Of a stretch of 64,000 nt of DNA, positions 1 to 9,963 are shown one piece after another. This DNA is from Flagellimonas hymeniacidonis (lineage in GTDB: Bacteria > Bacteroidota > Bacteroidia > Flavobacteriales > Flavobacteriaceae). How positions within the stretch are numbered: position 1 is the first letter of the stretch; each line of letters opens with the position of its first letter. The stretch is taken from the NCBI RefSeq assembly GCF_008040165.1, contig NZ_VRUR01000002.1, positions 1,612,001 through 1,676,000 on the forward strand, in the 5' to 3' direction. The position numbers and the translations under genes were made by a program. The notes below the pieces were generated by a model. The model worked only from the letters and a program-made list of their open reading frames with translations, was not told where the DNA came from and searched no databases.

Positions 1-822
1 GAGTCTTATTACCAAAATCACAATTTACTCTTAGGAAGTAGTGTTGGGAGATATGCAGGCCGAATTTCTGGAAAAGAGCTAAACATTGAAGGTAAAACCT
101 ATCCTTTATATCATAAAAATGGAGTACATCTACATGGAGGAAAACAGGGCTTTGACAAAAAGTTTTGGAATATTGATACATCCTTAAAGTCCAGTGTAAA
201 ACTTTCCTATTTAAGTAGGCACCTAGAGGAGAACTATCCAGGAAACCTTCAAGTATCTGTTCTTTATGAGTTATTGGAATCCAATTCGCTCAGGATAACC
301 TATGAAGCCTACACGGATAGGACCACAGTGCTAAATTTGACCAATCATGCTTATTTTAATCTGGATGGAAACGGCAGTGTTTTAGATCACCAGTTACAAA
401 TCCATAGTAATGGTTATTTAGATATGGATGACCAACTGATTCCTACGGGTCTTATTGTCCCATCGGAACAAACGCACTTCGATTATAATAACCTATCCCA
501 AATCAAAAAACAAGGCTTTACAGGCCTTGACAATGTATTTGTTTTAAAACAAGAGGAGGCGGCCACGTTACAATCAAGCCGAAGCGGCATTAGTATGAGG
601 GTGATTACCCAACAACCGGCAATGGTCGTTTATACTCCAAAATCTTTTCCAAATCTAAATTTCTCAAATAATGTAAAATTTGGAAGGTTTCCTGCTATTT
701 GTTTTGAGGCACAGAACTTCTCTGATGCTCCCAACAAACCTCATTTTCCAACAAGTCTTTTGCAACCCGGACAGCTTTATGTTAATGAGAGTTTATTTGA
801 ATTTGGTGTAATGGATTCTTAA
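1..822 (+). CDS. galM: Aldose 1-epimerase (galactose mutarotase), 5' truncated by window edge
   Basis: Interconverts alpha and beta anomers of hexoses such as galactose. The reading frame is open from base 1, so the start lies outside the window; 273 residues are visible. The order of motifs matches the family: a GRYAGRI segment near residue 17, HLHGG near residue 43, NLTNHAYFNL with the expected catalytic His at about residue 116, and a FEAQNF segment with the probable catalytic Glu at about residue 236, followed by the usual PTSLLQPGQLY end. Nothing looks broken. The gene converges on the carboxylase operon 60 bases downstream. Family assignment is firm; the exact sugar is not shown. Confidence 0.93.
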   Translation, partial: ESYYQNHNLLLGSSVGRYAGRISGKELNIEGKTYPLYHKNGVHLHGGKQGFDKKFWNIDTSLKSSVKLSYLSRHLEENYPGNLQVSVLYELLESNSLRITYEAYTDRTTVLNLTNHAYFNLDGNGSVLDHQLQIHSNGYLDMDDQLIPTGLIVPSEQTHFDYNNLSQIKKQGFTGLDNVFVLKQEEAATLQSSRSGISMRVITQQPAMVVYTPKSFPNLNFSNNVKFGRFPAICFEAQNFSDAPNKPHFPTSLLQPGQLYVNESLFEFGVMDS

Positions 823-883
823 GCTTCTCCAAAACATTTTGAAATATTATCAAGCCTTGCGGTTTAAGCTCTTTCCAATTTGC

Positions 884-2425
884 TCACAATGGAATATTAC
901 CATGTTTTTTCTTGGGTAAAGTGGCTACTTTATTTTGAAGCAGCGCATATGCCTTAATTAGTTTCCTACGCGTGTTTTTGGGCAGAATCACCTCATCTAT
1001 AAATCCTCTTTCAGCAGCGCTATAAGGATTAGCAAATTTTTCAGCATACTCGGCCTCTTTCTCAGCCAGTTTAGCAACTGGATCATCCGATGTACTGATT
1101 TCCTTTCTAAAAATGATCTCACTAGCTCCTTTCGCTCCCATTACCGCTATTTCTGCACCCGGCCATGCATAGTTAAAATCAGCTCCTATGTGTTTAGAAT
1201 TCATTACATCATAGGCGCCACCATACGCCTTTCTGGTTATTACAGTCACTTTTGGCACTGTTGCCTCGCTTAAAGCATATAACAATTTGGCTCCATTGGT
1301 TATGATTCCGTTCCATTCTTGATCCGTTCCAGGTAAGAAACCAGGAACATCAACCAATACCAATAATGGAATATTGAAACAGTCGCAAAAACGGGTGAAC
1401 CTAGCAGCTTTTTTGGAACTATCTACATCTAAAACTCCGGCAAGGCTCATAGGTTGATTCGCAACAATACCTATGCTTTTACCCGCCAACCTTGCGAAAC
1501 CCACTACAATGTTATCTGCGTAATCTTTGTGAATCTCAAAAAAGGTGTCTGAATCAATAATCCCATTGACTACATCACGCATATCATAGGGCTGACTGGC
1601 ATTTTCAGGAACTATACCATTCAATTTTTCTCGGGTTTCCTCACCTATTTCATAAAAAACATCGGTAGGGATGTCCTCACAGTTTTGAGGCATATAGCTA
1701 ATCATCTGCTTAATTTGGGCAATACATGCTATATCATTGGCAGCAGTAACATGTGTAACCCCAGACTTTGTTGCATGGGTGGAAGCCCCTCCCAATTCTT
1801 CCGAAGTTACTTCCTCATTCGTCACCGTTTTCACCACATTGGGACCCGTCACAAACATATAGCTTGAATTTTCCACCATCAATGTAAAGTCAGTCATAGC
1901 TGGTGAATACACTGCTCCTCCAGCGCATGGCCCCATAATGGCAGATATTTGAGGGACTACTCCCGAAGCCATTACATTTCTGTGAAATATATCAGCATAA
2001 CCACCTAATGAGCGTACTCCTTCCTGAATTCTGGCGCCACCACTATCATTTAACCCTATAACAGGTACACCGATTTTCATGGCCATATCCATAATCTTGC
2101 AGATTTTTTCCGCATGGGTCTCAGATAATGCTCCTCCAAACACCGTAAAATCCTGAGCAAAAACACATACTTGTCTTCCTTCTATGGTTCCATATCCTGT
2201 GACCACCCCATCCCCGTAAAAAATATGTTTATCCATCCCAAAGTCTTTGGTACGATGGGTGACCAAAGCACCTACTTCTTCAAAAGAACCCTCATCCAAT
2301 AAGAAATGAATACGCTCTCTTGCGGTAAGCTTTCCTTTGGCATGTTGTTTATCAATACGTTCTTGTCCTCCGCCTAAGCGAGATTCCTTCAATTTATCTT
2401 TGAGTATTTGTACTTTATCTTTCAT
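884..2425 (-). CDS. Acyl-CoA carboxylase carboxyltransferase (beta) subunit, propionyl-CoA carboxylase type
   Basis: Transfers the carboxyl group from carboxybiotin to an acyl-CoA, probably propionyl-CoA. The 513-residue length is normal for PccB/MmdA-type subunits. Visible motifs are the acyl-CoA-binding SGGARIQEG segment in the N-terminal crotonase-like half and [16 protein letters not shown] in the C-terminal half, both with the glycines that form oxyanion holes. It is the last gene of a tight minus-strand operon (biotin carrier, biotin carboxylase, this gene) with 7 bases to the biotin carboxylase. Together the three make a complete biotin-dependent carboxylase. Substrate choice between propionyl- and methylmalonyl-type chemistry is inferred from resemblance, not from residues I can verify. 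Confidence 0.92.
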   Translation of the reverse strand: MKDKVQILKDKLKESRLGGGQERIDKQHAKGKLTARERIHFLLDEGSFEEVGALVTHRTKDFGMDKHIFYGDGVVTGYGTIEGRQVCVFAQDFTVFGGALSETHAEKICKIMDMAMKIGVPVIGLNDSGGARIQEGVRSLGGYADIFHRNVMASGVVPQISAIMGPCAGGAVYSPAMTDFTLMVENSSYMFVTGPNVVKTVTNEEVTSEELGGASTHATKSGVTHVTAANDIACIAQIKQMISYMPQNCEDIPTDVFYEIGEETREKLNGIVPENASQPYDMRDVVNGIIDSDTFFEIHKDYADNIVVGFARLAGKSIGIVANQPMSLAGVLDVDSSKKAARFTRFCDCFNIPLLVLVDVPGFLPGTDQEWNGIITNGAKLLYALSEATVPKVTVITRKAYGGAYDVMNSKHIGADFNYAWPGAEIAVMGAKGASEIIFRKEISTSDDPVAKLAEKEAEYAEKFANPYSAAERGFIDEVILPKNTRRKLIKAYALLQNKVATLPKKKHGNIPL

Positions 2426-2432
2426 CTGTAGT

Positions 2433-3905
2433 TTAAACTCTATTTTTCTGCCATTCTGAGGTAAGAGGACTGGGCATTTTTAAATTTTTCTTATCGTCCA
2501 TATATAGTTTGAGGGCAATTAAAGCTGCTATTTTCTTTTCCTCATTATAAGCAGCTTTCAATTGTTCTGGAGCATAGTGATTTTTTACAAAATGTGTATC
2601 AAAATTGCCAGAGGTAAATGCCTCATGCTCGCATACGTATTTGCCAAACGCAAGTGTTGTAGCAACCCCTTCTATCTTATATTGCTCAATGGCCCTTAGC
2701 ATTAGCTGAATAGCTTCTTCCCTATTTCTTCCATACGTAATCAATTTTGATAGCATAGGGTCGTAATGAATGGGAACTTCCATCCCTTCTTCAAAGCCAT
2801 CATCCAGTCGAATACCATTTCCTTTTGGTCTTTTGTATATAGATAAGGTTCCAATACTTGGCATAAAATTGTCCAATGAATCTTCTGCATATACACGTAT
2901 TTCCACTGCATGGCCCTTGATTTGTAAATCATCTTGTGAGAATTCCAACTTTTCTCCCCTAGCAACCTTAATTTGTTGTTCAACCAAATCCACACCAGAT
3001 ATTAGTTCCGTGACTGGATGTTCTACTTGTAATCGAGTATTCATTTCCAAGAAGTAGAAGTTTTTATTCTCATCCAACAAAAACTCTACTGTACCTGCAC
3101 CTACATAATCACAAGCCTTGGCAACTTTTACCGCAGCTTCTCCCATTGCCTGTCTTTTTTCTGGGGTCAAAACAGCAGATGGAGCTTCTTCCACTACTTT
3201 TTGATGACGACGCTGAATACTGCATTCTCGTTCAAAAAGGTGTACGATATTTCCATGAGTGTCTGCAAGTACTTGAATTTCTATATGACGGGGGGAGCTC
3301 ACGTATTTTTCGATAAATACTGCACCATCACCAAATGCCGCTTCCGCTTCACTTATAGCTCGTTCCATTTGTTCTGGCAAGTCCTTAATGGAATCCACTA
3401 TACGCATACCTTTTCCACCTCCACCCGCCGAAGCTTTTATTAAAATTGGGAATCCTATCTCAACTGCTATTTTTTTTGCCAATTTAACATCGGTAATAGC
3501 TTCTTCTATACCTGGGACCATAGGAATATTGTAGCTTTTGACGGCTTCCTTTGCAGCAAGTTTATTTCCCATTACTTCAATTGCATGGGGTTTTGGACCT
3601 ATGAATGTGATGCCATTGTCCTCGACCATTTGGGCAAAGACTGCATTTTCACTTAAAAAGCCATAGCCAGGATGAATGCCCTCAGCTCCGGTAATTTTAG
3701 CGGCATCAATTACCTTTTCCATGGCCAGATATGATTCTGAAGAAGGAGCTTTCCCTAATAGTACTGCTTCATCTGCAAATTTAACATGTGGGGAATGCCT
3801 GTCTACATCAGAATACACTGCCACAGTTTTAATACCCATTTTATTGGCAGTCTTCATAATACGAAGTGCTATTTCCCCCCGATTGGCTATTAGTATTTTT
3901 TTCAT
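2433..3905 (-). CDS. Biotin carboxylase subunit of acyl-CoA carboxylase
   Basis: ATP-dependent carboxylation of biotin on the carrier protein encoded just upstream in the operon. The 490 residues carry the N-terminal biotin carboxylase fold ([15 protein letters not shown]), an ATP-grasp domain with the glycine-rich loop [12 protein letters not shown] near residue 160, the catalytic segment [14 protein letters not shown] and a normal C-terminal biotin carboxylase domain. There is no fused biotinyl domain; that function is on the separate neighbouring gene, so this is a split alpha subunit. The start ATG is 11 bases downstream of the carrier gene. Very sure of the family. Confidence 0.95.
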   Translation of the reverse strand: MKKILIANRGEIALRIMKTANKMGIKTVAVYSDVDRHSPHVKFADEAVLLGKAPSSESYLAMEKVIDAAKITGAEGIHPGYGFLSENAVFAQMVEDNGITFIGPKPHAIEVMGNKLAAKEAVKSYNIPMVPGIEEAITDVKLAKKIAVEIGFPILIKASAGGGGKGMRIVDSIKDLPEQMERAISEAEAAFGDGAVFIEKYVSSPRHIEIQVLADTHGNIVHLFERECSIQRRHQKVVEEAPSAVLTPEKRQAMGEAAVKVAKACDYVGAGTVEFLLDENKNFYFLEMNTRLQVEHPVTELISGVDLVEQQIKVARGEKLEFSQDDLQIKGHAVEIRVYAEDSLDNFMPSIGTLSIYKRPKGNGIRLDDGFEEGMEVPIHYDPMLSKLITYGRNREEAIQLMLRAIEQYKIEGVATTLAFGKYVCEHEAFTSGNFDTHFVKNHYAPEQLKAAYNEEKKIAALIALKLYMDDKKNLKMPSPLTSEWQKNRV

Positions 3906-3916
3906 CTTACCTGCCT

Positions 3917-4408
3917 TTATTCCATTTCTATTATGAGCTGTCCTTTTTCTACCGCATCGTCTTTTTTAACCTCGATGGATTTTATAATACCCTCGCCCTG
4001 TGATAAAATGATGTTCTCCATTTTCATAGCGGACAACACAAGCAAAGGTGTACCTTCAATAATTTCCTGACCAATTTCTACCATTATATTTAAAATTAAG
4101 CCAGGCATAGGTGCTTTTATTTCATTTACCTTTTGCAAAGAATTGATCAATAGTCCCATCTCTTTTACCATTTGATCATGAGCATCGGATATTTTCACTT
4201 TATAGGTATTTCCATTTACACTTACAGAGGCTGTTTTCTCCATATGATTGGAATGTAATACCTGAATATTATATGCTTGATTGTCTTTTAAAAGATGAAA
4301 GTAATTGTTACCTGTGGGTAATAAATCAAGATTGTCAATTTCTTGTTCCTCAATATCGAATTCTTCGTTGTCTACTGCAACAGTATAGTTTGTCATGTTT
4401 GGAATCAT
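3917..4408 (-). CDS. Biotin carboxyl carrier protein (biotinyl/lipoyl domain)
   Basis: Swinging-arm subunit that carries biotin between the carboxylase and carboxyltransferase encoded downstream. The C-terminal 75 residues are a biotinyl domain with the signature SAMKMEN, the biotinylated Lys being residue 129 of 163, preceded by the usual APMPGLI strand. The N-terminal half is acidic and less conserved, as in other stand-alone carriers of propionyl-CoA type carboxylases. It is the first gene of the minus-strand operon, so the operon promoter should lie between 4409 and 4795. No oddities. Confidence 0.93.
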   Translation of the reverse strand: MIPNMTNYTVAVDNEEFDIEEQEIDNLDLLPTGNNYFHLLKDNQAYNIQVLHSNHMEKTASVSVNGNTYKVKISDAHDQMVKEMGLLINSLQKVNEIKAPMPGLILNIMVEIGQEIIEGTPLLVLSAMKMENIILSQGEGIIKSIEVKKDDAVEKGQLIIEME

Positions 4409-4795
4409 AAAACACTGTTATAAATCAAAATATATGGAAAAAGTAGTCATTTTTAGCTATTAAAAAAATGACTTAATTCATAATCCATTAGATTCAGTTA
4501 AAATACTAAAACAATATGGCAAAAGTGGAACGAAAACTGAATTTGTCAACAACAAATCTTATGTAAAAAGCTTCTATAGAACGATCTGTTTGATTGCTAA
4601 AACAAGCATTCTTATACTGTTTTTACAAGAATTCAAACATGTTATTATTTCACTTAAACGAAATACCAAATGAGCTAGAAAAAGTATGCCATGCATAATT
4701 ACATTCGCAAATAAAATCCTGTCCAAAGTATTGTGGGTGAACATGAGAGATTTCTTAGATTAGCACACTCTAAGAAGAAATTCAAAAAAGAAATT
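4409..4795. other. Divergent intergenic region between carboxylase operon and class V PLP gene
   Basis: About 390 bases of AT-rich DNA separating two divergent transcription units, so it should hold both promoters. I could not assign a confident Bacteroidota TAnnTTTG element. The only clear structure is the inverted repeat at 4445-4473. Confidence 0.6.
4445..4473. promoter_or_regulatory. Perfect 10-bp inverted repeat in divergent promoter region
   Basis: AGTCATTTTT at 4445-4454 is matched by AAAAATGACT at 4464-4473 with a 9-base spacer. It lies 37 bases upstream of the biotin carrier start. It could be an operator or a leader hairpin of the carboxylase operon. The structure is seen directly; the role is a guess. 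Confidence 0.35.
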
Positions 4796-6301
4796 ATGAC
4801 ATCTAATCCACAGCTTAAAGAACAGAAGGGAACTACTTTGGAAAAGTTCTTTGGCAATTTTAAAGCAAATATTGTAGGCGATGATGTGAATTTTGATTCA
4901 GTTTATGGCCCAAAAAAACTAATATATGCCGATTGGATAGCAAGTGGTAGATTATATGGGCCAATAGAGGACACCATGAAGGGATTGATAGGCCCAATGA
5001 TAGCCAATACACATTCATTTTCAAGTGAAACGGGGAAAGCTTCAACCTATGCCTATAAACATGCACGAGAAATTATTAAAAAGCATGTAAACGCAAATGA
5101 AAATGATGTGTTGGTAACGTCGGGCACAGGAATGACCGGGGTGCTTTCTAGACTTCAACGAATAATGGGGCTACGCTGGCCTGATGCCGTGAAGAATGAA
5201 ATTACATTACGAGAAAATGAACGACCGGTCGTGTTTATTTCCCATATGGAGCATCACTCCAACCATGTACCCTGGATGGAGACCATTGCCGACGTTGTTA
5301 TTGTACCTTGTGATGAAAATAACCTCATCTGTCCCACCAACCTTGAAAAAGAGGTGAAAAAATATGAAGATAGACCCCTAAAAATTGGTGCTTTTACAGC
5401 CTGTTCCAATGTAACTGGAATTATAGCTCCATATCACAAACTTGCCAAAGTAATGCATGAGAACAAAGGCATTTGTATTATGGATTTTGCCGCTTCAGCA
5501 CCTTATGTGGATATCGATATGCATCCAGAAGACCCAACAGAACAGTTGGATGCCGTTTGCTTTTCCCCCCACAAATTTTTAGGAGGGCCTGGCACCTGTG
5601 GTGTTCTTGTTTTTAATAAATCACTTTACAATACCAGCTGCCCAGATGTTCCGGGGGGAGGTAATGTAAAATGGACCACTCCTAAAGGAGAGTTTGCGTA
5701 TTATACAGATATAGAAACTAAAGAAGATGGGGGGACCCCCGGTTTCTTGCAGGTGATGCGGACTGCACTATCCATACGGCTAAAAGAAAAAATGGGAACG
5801 CACCGTATTGCAGAGCGTGAAGAGGAACTCCTAGAATTATGCTTTGGCCAATTAAGAGCAATTCCCAACCTTTTTATTCTAGGCGACAATGATGAAAAAC
5901 GAATAGGATGTGTTTCCTTTGGTATAAAGGGCATACATTATAATCTTATCGTACGCTTGCTAAATGACAAATATGGGATACAGGTTCGCGGCGGTTGGTC
6001 CTGTGCAAGTACCTACGGACATTATTTGTTCAAGTTGGATGAAAATGCCTCTAAAAAAATTATTGCTGACATAGAGAACCAGAACTTAACGGATAAACCC
6101 GGATGGGTTCGGCTATCGTTACATCCAGTAACTACAAACCAAGAGCTGCTTTTTATTTGCGATGCCATAAATGAGGTGGCAAAAAACATTGAGGACTGGC
6201 AAAAAGACTATACCTATAATCCGCAAAGCAACGAATTCGATTTTAATGGTGCAGGAGATGAGAAAATCGTACGTACCATTAAAGAATGGTTTGTGATTTA
6301 A
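4796..6301 (+). CDS. Class V aminotransferase-fold PLP-dependent enzyme (cysteine desulfurase/epimerase-like)
   Basis: A fold-type I PLP enzyme of the aminotransferase class V superfamily. The active-site lysine is in the segment FSPHKFLGGPGTCG at about residue 259, and an SHMEHHSNHVPW segment carries the histidine that normally stacks on the cofactor. The open frame extends upstream to a GTG at 4733, but the ATG at 4796 gives a more typical N-terminus and 501 residues; I chose it. It stands alone, divergent from the carboxylase operon. The C-terminal part has SCAS in the region where desulfurases keep their catalytic cysteine loop, so a sulfur-transfer role is possible, but an epimerase or lyase role is not excluded. 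Confidence 0.85.
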   Translation: MTSNPQLKEQKGTTLEKFFGNFKANIVGDDVNFDSVYGPKKLIYADWIASGRLYGPIEDTMKGLIGPMIANTHSFSSETGKASTYAYKHAREIIKKHVNANENDVLVTSGTGMTGVLSRLQRIMGLRWPDAVKNEITLRENERPVVFISHMEHHSNHVPWMETIADVVIVPCDENNLICPTNLEKEVKKYEDRPLKIGAFTACSNVTGIIAPYHKLAKVMHENKGICIMDFAASAPYVDIDMHPEDPTEQLDAVCFSPHKFLGGPGTCGVLVFNKSLYNTSCPDVPGGGNVKWTTPKGEFAYYTDIETKEDGGTPGFLQVMRTALSIRLKEKMGTHRIAEREEELLELCFGQLRAIPNLFILGDNDEKRIGCVSFGIKGIHYNLIVRLLNDKYGIQVRGGWSCASTYGHYLFKLDENASKKIIADIENQNLTDKPGWVRLSLHPVTTNQELLFICDAINEVAKNIEDWQKDYTYNPQSNEFDFNGAGDEKIVRTIKEWFVI

Positions 6302-6413
6302 TTCTTCTTGCTGAAAACAATAACTCCTATTTCAAACCTTTGTCGAAAGATTAATTTTAATGACCCAATCGTGTTTCTTTGTGAAACTCAAGATATACTC
6401 TGAATAAGGTTAG

Positions 6414-7970
6414 CTACTTACATGACGAATGGATGGATTTATTTTGATAAAAAACCCTTGACATTTTTTCCAATTTACGTTTGATAATAGGTTTACTTAC
6501 AGATGAAAAACCCATTACCAAACCCTTTTCTTTCTTCTTTTTAATGAAATATTTACTGTATGGGAAGGATATTACTTCTTCATCAATTAGCGTTTTGGAT
6601 ATTTCTATATCGCACATTTCATCTGGAAGCTTGGCCATAAGATGTAATCCATGGTTTGCGGGTTGTATTTTAAAAGTGTCGTCAAAAACATTTTGAAACT
6701 GGTTCACAAAAAACTGTTTGCGCTCATTAACCACCTGCACTACTTTTCTTAAATGTTGATTGAGGTAATCCTTTTCTATAAAGTCCGACATTACCCTTTG
6801 GGTAATTGGCGATATAAACCTTAGAGATTGTTCAAACATGGCTTCAATGCTATCAATATAATGTGGAGGAACAATCAAATAACCCAATCTTATTGAAGGA
6901 TGTAATATTTTATTAAAGGTTCCTTGATAAAAAACCCTGTTTCCTTTGTCCAAACCAAATATTGAAGTAATTGGGGAATCCCAGTTGCTAAATTCATTAT
7001 CGTAATCATCTTCAACAATAATCATATTGTTTTCCTCGGCCCAATCTAAAAGCTCCAATCGTCTTTTTAGACTCATTTGAACCCCTGTGGGATATTGGTT
7101 TGAAGGTGTTGTAAAAACCAACTTTCCTCTTTTTAGTTTAACATGGCTAAGGCTTTCTAAAGACAATCCTTCGTTATCAATCTCCGCAGGAATAATTTTA
7201 GCTTTCAAACTTTTAAAAATAGCCAAAGCATTTGCATAGGTAGGGTTTTCAACAACTACTTCGTCCTTTTTGTTCAAAAGCAAATCTCCAATAATAGACA
7301 AGGAATGTAATGATCCCGTAACAATTATGATTTGTGAATAATCACATTCAATATTTCTATATAGCTTTAAATACTCTGCAATATTTCGTCTCAAACAATC
7401 CAAACCAAGTGTATGGCTATAGGACATATCTGAATACCTAACATCCCTCCAATAATTATTGGTTAAATTTTGCCACTGCCTTACCGGAAAAACATCCAAC
7501 GGAGGTAACCCAGGCCTAAACGCAATGCCTTTGTTATGCCCCCTGTTCATGATAGTGATATTGGAAGTAAAATGTGTTGCCCTATCAGAAATTTCAGGAT
7601 ACTTGGTTGCTCCTTTTTGAGTTCTTAAACTGTACTTGATTTTCTTGTCTTTTATATCATTGACATAGTATCCAGAACCTTGTACGGAATAAACATAATT
7701 TTCCCAACAAAGTATTTCGTAAGCTTTTATAACTGTACTGCGTGATAAACCCATGTCTTGGGCCAGTAATCGGGTTGGAGGTAGTTGGTAACCCGTTACC
7801 AGTTTTTTTTTCTTTATAGCACTTATAAAAGCATTGGACAACTTCATATAAAGGCTAAGTGTTCCATTATCCGGATTAAAGCCGTGAGATATCAGTAAAC
7901 TATTGAGTTTGGTCTTCAAAATTGAAACGTATTGAAAAAAAAAATTGGTATGGGAAAGGTAGAAAAACAT
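6414..7970 (-). CDS. MocR/PdxR-type transcriptional regulator (GntR HTH fused to aminotransferase domain)
   Basis: A one-component regulator that senses a PLP-linked amine or amino acid. Residues about 35-105 form a GntR-type winged helix (PPTRLLAQDMGLSRSTVIKA), and residues about 150-500 an aminotransferase class I fold with the PLP-binding lysine near residue 353 in GTFNKILHPSIRLG. The length of 518 is usual for the family. It is divergent from the 8027 amino-acid operon with only 56 bases between them, the classic arrangement of a MocR protein controlling its neighbour. I infer that it activates or represses the dehydrogenase-transaminase-peptidase operon in response to an amino acid. Confidence 0.9.
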   Translation of the reverse strand: MFFYLSHTNFFFQYVSILKTKLNSLLISHGFNPDNGTLSLYMKLSNAFISAIKKKKLVTGYQLPPTRLLAQDMGLSRSTVIKAYEILCWENYVYSVQGSGYYVNDIKDKKIKYSLRTQKGATKYPEISDRATHFTSNITIMNRGHNKGIAFRPGLPPLDVFPVRQWQNLTNNYWRDVRYSDMSYSHTLGLDCLRRNIAEYLKLYRNIECDYSQIIIVTGSLHSLSIIGDLLLNKKDEVVVENPTYANALAIFKSLKAKIIPAEIDNEGLSLESLSHVKLKRGKLVFTTPSNQYPTGVQMSLKRRLELLDWAEENNMIIVEDDYDNEFSNWDSPITSIFGLDKGNRVFYQGTFNKILHPSIRLGYLIVPPHYIDSIEAMFEQSLRFISPITQRVMSDFIEKDYLNQHLRKVVQVVNERKQFFVNQFQNVFDDTFKIQPANHGLHLMAKLPDEMCDIEISKTLIDEEVISFPYSKYFIKKKKEKGLVMGFSSVSKPIIKRKLEKMSRVFYQNKSIHSSCK

Positions 7971-7983
7971 TTCATAATATTGA

Positions 7984-7998
7984 TTTATAAGTTATAAA
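7984..7998. promoter_or_regulatory. Candidate MocR operator
   Basis: TTTATAAGTTATAAA is a near-perfect palindrome containing two TTATAA half-sites 1 base apart. It sits in the 56-base gap between the divergent MocR regulator and its likely target operon. The sequence is seen; binding is inferred from position only, and AT-rich DNA makes chance palindromes common. Confidence 0.3.
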
Positions 7999-8026
7999 CG
8001 ACTAAATATTAATTATTTAAACAAGC

Positions 8027-9022
8027 ATGATAACAGTATTACAAATAGGATTGGGGCCTTTGGGGCAACAAATTGGTATGTACATTTCTGAAAAAACAAA
8101 TATTTGTACAACTGCCGCTGTAGATATAAACAAACAACTGGAAGGAACTGATTTTGGAAAACTCCTTAATGGAAGTCCATCAAGCGTTTTGATAGAAAAC
8201 TCTGTGGAAAAGGCATTGCAAAAACTGAAAGAGAAACCAGATGTCGCTATTATTACCACAGTTTCCAGTATAAAAAAATTAGAATCGCAAATTGAAGAAG
8301 TAGCCAAACATGGAATTCCTATAGTCTCTACTTGTGAAGAACTTTCATTTCCTTGGGAAGAGCATCCAGAGTCTAGCAAAAATATTGAGGCTATTTGCAA
8401 AAAATATAACGTGGCCTGTTTGGGCACTGGGGTAAACCCAGGGTTTTTAATGGATTACTTGCCATCTGTACTAAGTTCTGTTTGCAAGAATATTGATAGT
8501 ATTTTGGTTGAGCGAATTCAGGATGCAACTCCAAGGCGAATTCCATTTCAGAAAAAAATAGGTGCTGGATTAGATTTGGAAGCATTTAAGACCAAGGAAG
8601 CCGAAGGTACCCTTAGACATGTTGGACTTAAAGAATCCGTATATTTCCTTGCAAAAAGTCTAGGTTTTGAACTTGATAAAGTAACAGAAGACCTTACTCC
8701 GGTAATTGCGGAAAGTGATTTAAAAACGCCTTCAATGGAGATTCAAAAAGGAGATGCTCGCGGAGTGCAGCAGATTTCACACGGATATCAAAATGGCGGA
8801 TGTAAAATAGAAATGCATTTTAAGGCAGCTGTAGGTGAACCAAGGTCTTATGACAAAATAACGGTAAAGGGAATTCCGTCATTCACCTCAGAAATAGATA
8901 CAGGAATAAATGGTGATATTGCCACTTGTGCTATTACAATTAACGCAGTTAAGAGTATTTTAAAAGCTACTCCTGGTCTACACACAATGGCAACCATAGG
9001 TGTACCTGGATATTTAAGTTAG
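8027..9022 (+). CDS. Dihydrodipicolinate-reductase-like NAD(P)-dependent dehydrogenase, resembles 2,4-diaminopentanoate dehydrogenase
   Basis: Probable amine dehydrogenase acting on an amino acid derivative. The N-terminus is a Rossmann fold with the dinucleotide motif GLGPLGQQIG at residues 8-17 followed by a DapB-like domain; GTGVNPGFLMDYLP near residue 140 and the C-terminal domain resemble 2,4-diaminopentanoate dehydrogenases rather than true DapB, which is shorter. It is the first gene of an operon with a D-amino-acid aminotransferase 22 bases downstream and peptidases beyond, which fits a catabolic role on an amino acid or amine. The exact substrate cannot be read from the sequence. ATG start chosen by the family N-terminus. 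Confidence 0.78.
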   Translation: MITVLQIGLGPLGQQIGMYISEKTNICTTAAVDINKQLEGTDFGKLLNGSPSSVLIENSVEKALQKLKEKPDVAIITTVSSIKKLESQIEEVAKHGIPIVSTCEELSFPWEEHPESSKNIEAICKKYNVACLGTGVNPGFLMDYLPSVLSSVCKNIDSILVERIQDATPRRIPFQKKIGAGLDLEAFKTKEAEGTLRHVGLKESVYFLAKSLGFELDKVTEDLTPVIAESDLKTPSMEIQKGDARGVQQISHGYQNGGCKIEMHFKAAVGEPRSYDKITVKGIPSFTSEIDTGINGDIATCAITINAVKSILKATPGLHTMATIGVPGYLS

Positions 9023-9044
9023 TAAGAACATTTTAATTATTAAT

Positions 9045-9917
9045 ATGGCCAACTATCCAGAAAAGGTTTATATAAATGGAGAAATAGTTCCACATCAAGA
9101 AGCCCAAATCTCAGTTTTTGATAGGGGTTTTCTGTTTGGTGATGGGATTTATGAAGTAATGGTTCAAATTGGTGATGATTTTTTCTATGGTAAAGAACAT
9201 TTGGATAGGCTTACAAGTTGTCTCAAAAAAATAAACCTGAACTTTGATGTCTCTATCTTACCTAAAGAGATTGAAAAGTTGCTTGAAGTATCCGAGTTAA
9301 AGGATAAGGATTGCTTGGTTTATATTCAAGTTACACGTGGGGTTGCCATAAGAAAACATGCATTTCCAAAGACCGCTACGCCAACAATTGTCATGTATGC
9401 CATTCCATTTACATTACCACAAATCAATCAAAACAGTATTGCAGCGATTACTATCGAAGATAATAGATGGCACAGATGCGATATAAAAGCAATCTCACTT
9501 TTGGGCAATGTAATGGCAAATGACCATGCTGCGGCACAAGGAATGTACGAGTCTATTTTTATAAGAAATGGGAGAATAACAGAAGCATCCCATTGCAACG
9601 TCTTTTTTGTAAAAAACAATATTGTTTATACCCACCCTGCTGATACCTACATATTAGATGGTATTACTAGGCAGATTGTAATCCAATTATGCAAAAAGCT
9701 CCAAATAGAAGTTAGAGAAGAAGCTATTCTTGAAGAACATCTGACTACAATGGATGAAGCCTTCTTAAGCGGTACAACAACCCAAATTGCCTCTATAAGT
9801 AAGATTGACCACCATGCTTATAGTGAAGATGGCAGTATCGGACCCATAGTCAAAAGATTACAACAAGCATTTTTGGAATTAAAAGAAAAACACAAGGGAA
9901 ACACTATAAATATGTAA
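9045..9917 (+). CDS. dat: D-amino-acid aminotransferase (class IV, fold-type IV PLP)
   Basis: Converts D-amino acids to 2-oxo acids with 2-oxoglutarate or pyruvate as partner. The 290 residues include the N-terminal INGEIVPHQEAQISVFDRGF segment, a Lys at about residue 148 in HRCDIKAISLLGN matching the PLP lysine of D-alanine aminotransferases, and a Glu at about residue 179 in ITEASHCNVF matching the residue that contacts the cofactor ring nitrogen. RCDIK favours the D-amino-acid branch over branched-chain aminotransferases. No signal peptide, so cytoplasmic. It is in an operon with the DapB-like dehydrogenase and, downstream, an M20 peptidase and an N-acyl-D-amino-acid deacylase, which supports a D-amino-acid role. 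Confidence 0.87.
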   Translation: MANYPEKVYINGEIVPHQEAQISVFDRGFLFGDGIYEVMVQIGDDFFYGKEHLDRLTSCLKKINLNFDVSILPKEIEKLLEVSELKDKDCLVYIQVTRGVAIRKHAFPKTATPTIVMYAIPFTLPQINQNSIAAITIEDNRWHRCDIKAISLLGNVMANDHAAAQGMYESIFIRNGRITEASHCNVFFVKNNIVYTHPADTYILDGITRQIVIQLCKKLQIEVREEAILEEHLTTMDEAFLSGTTTQIASISKIDHHAYSEDGSIGPIVKRLQQAFLELKEKHKGNTINM

Positions 9918-9963
9918 CACTGTTTAAAATATCCATACAACATAAAAAATCAAACCTTAGATA

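Noticed and set aside
8017-8427. 136-residue minus-strand frame
   Set aside because: Antisense to the DapB-like dehydrogenase, which has a Rossmann motif.
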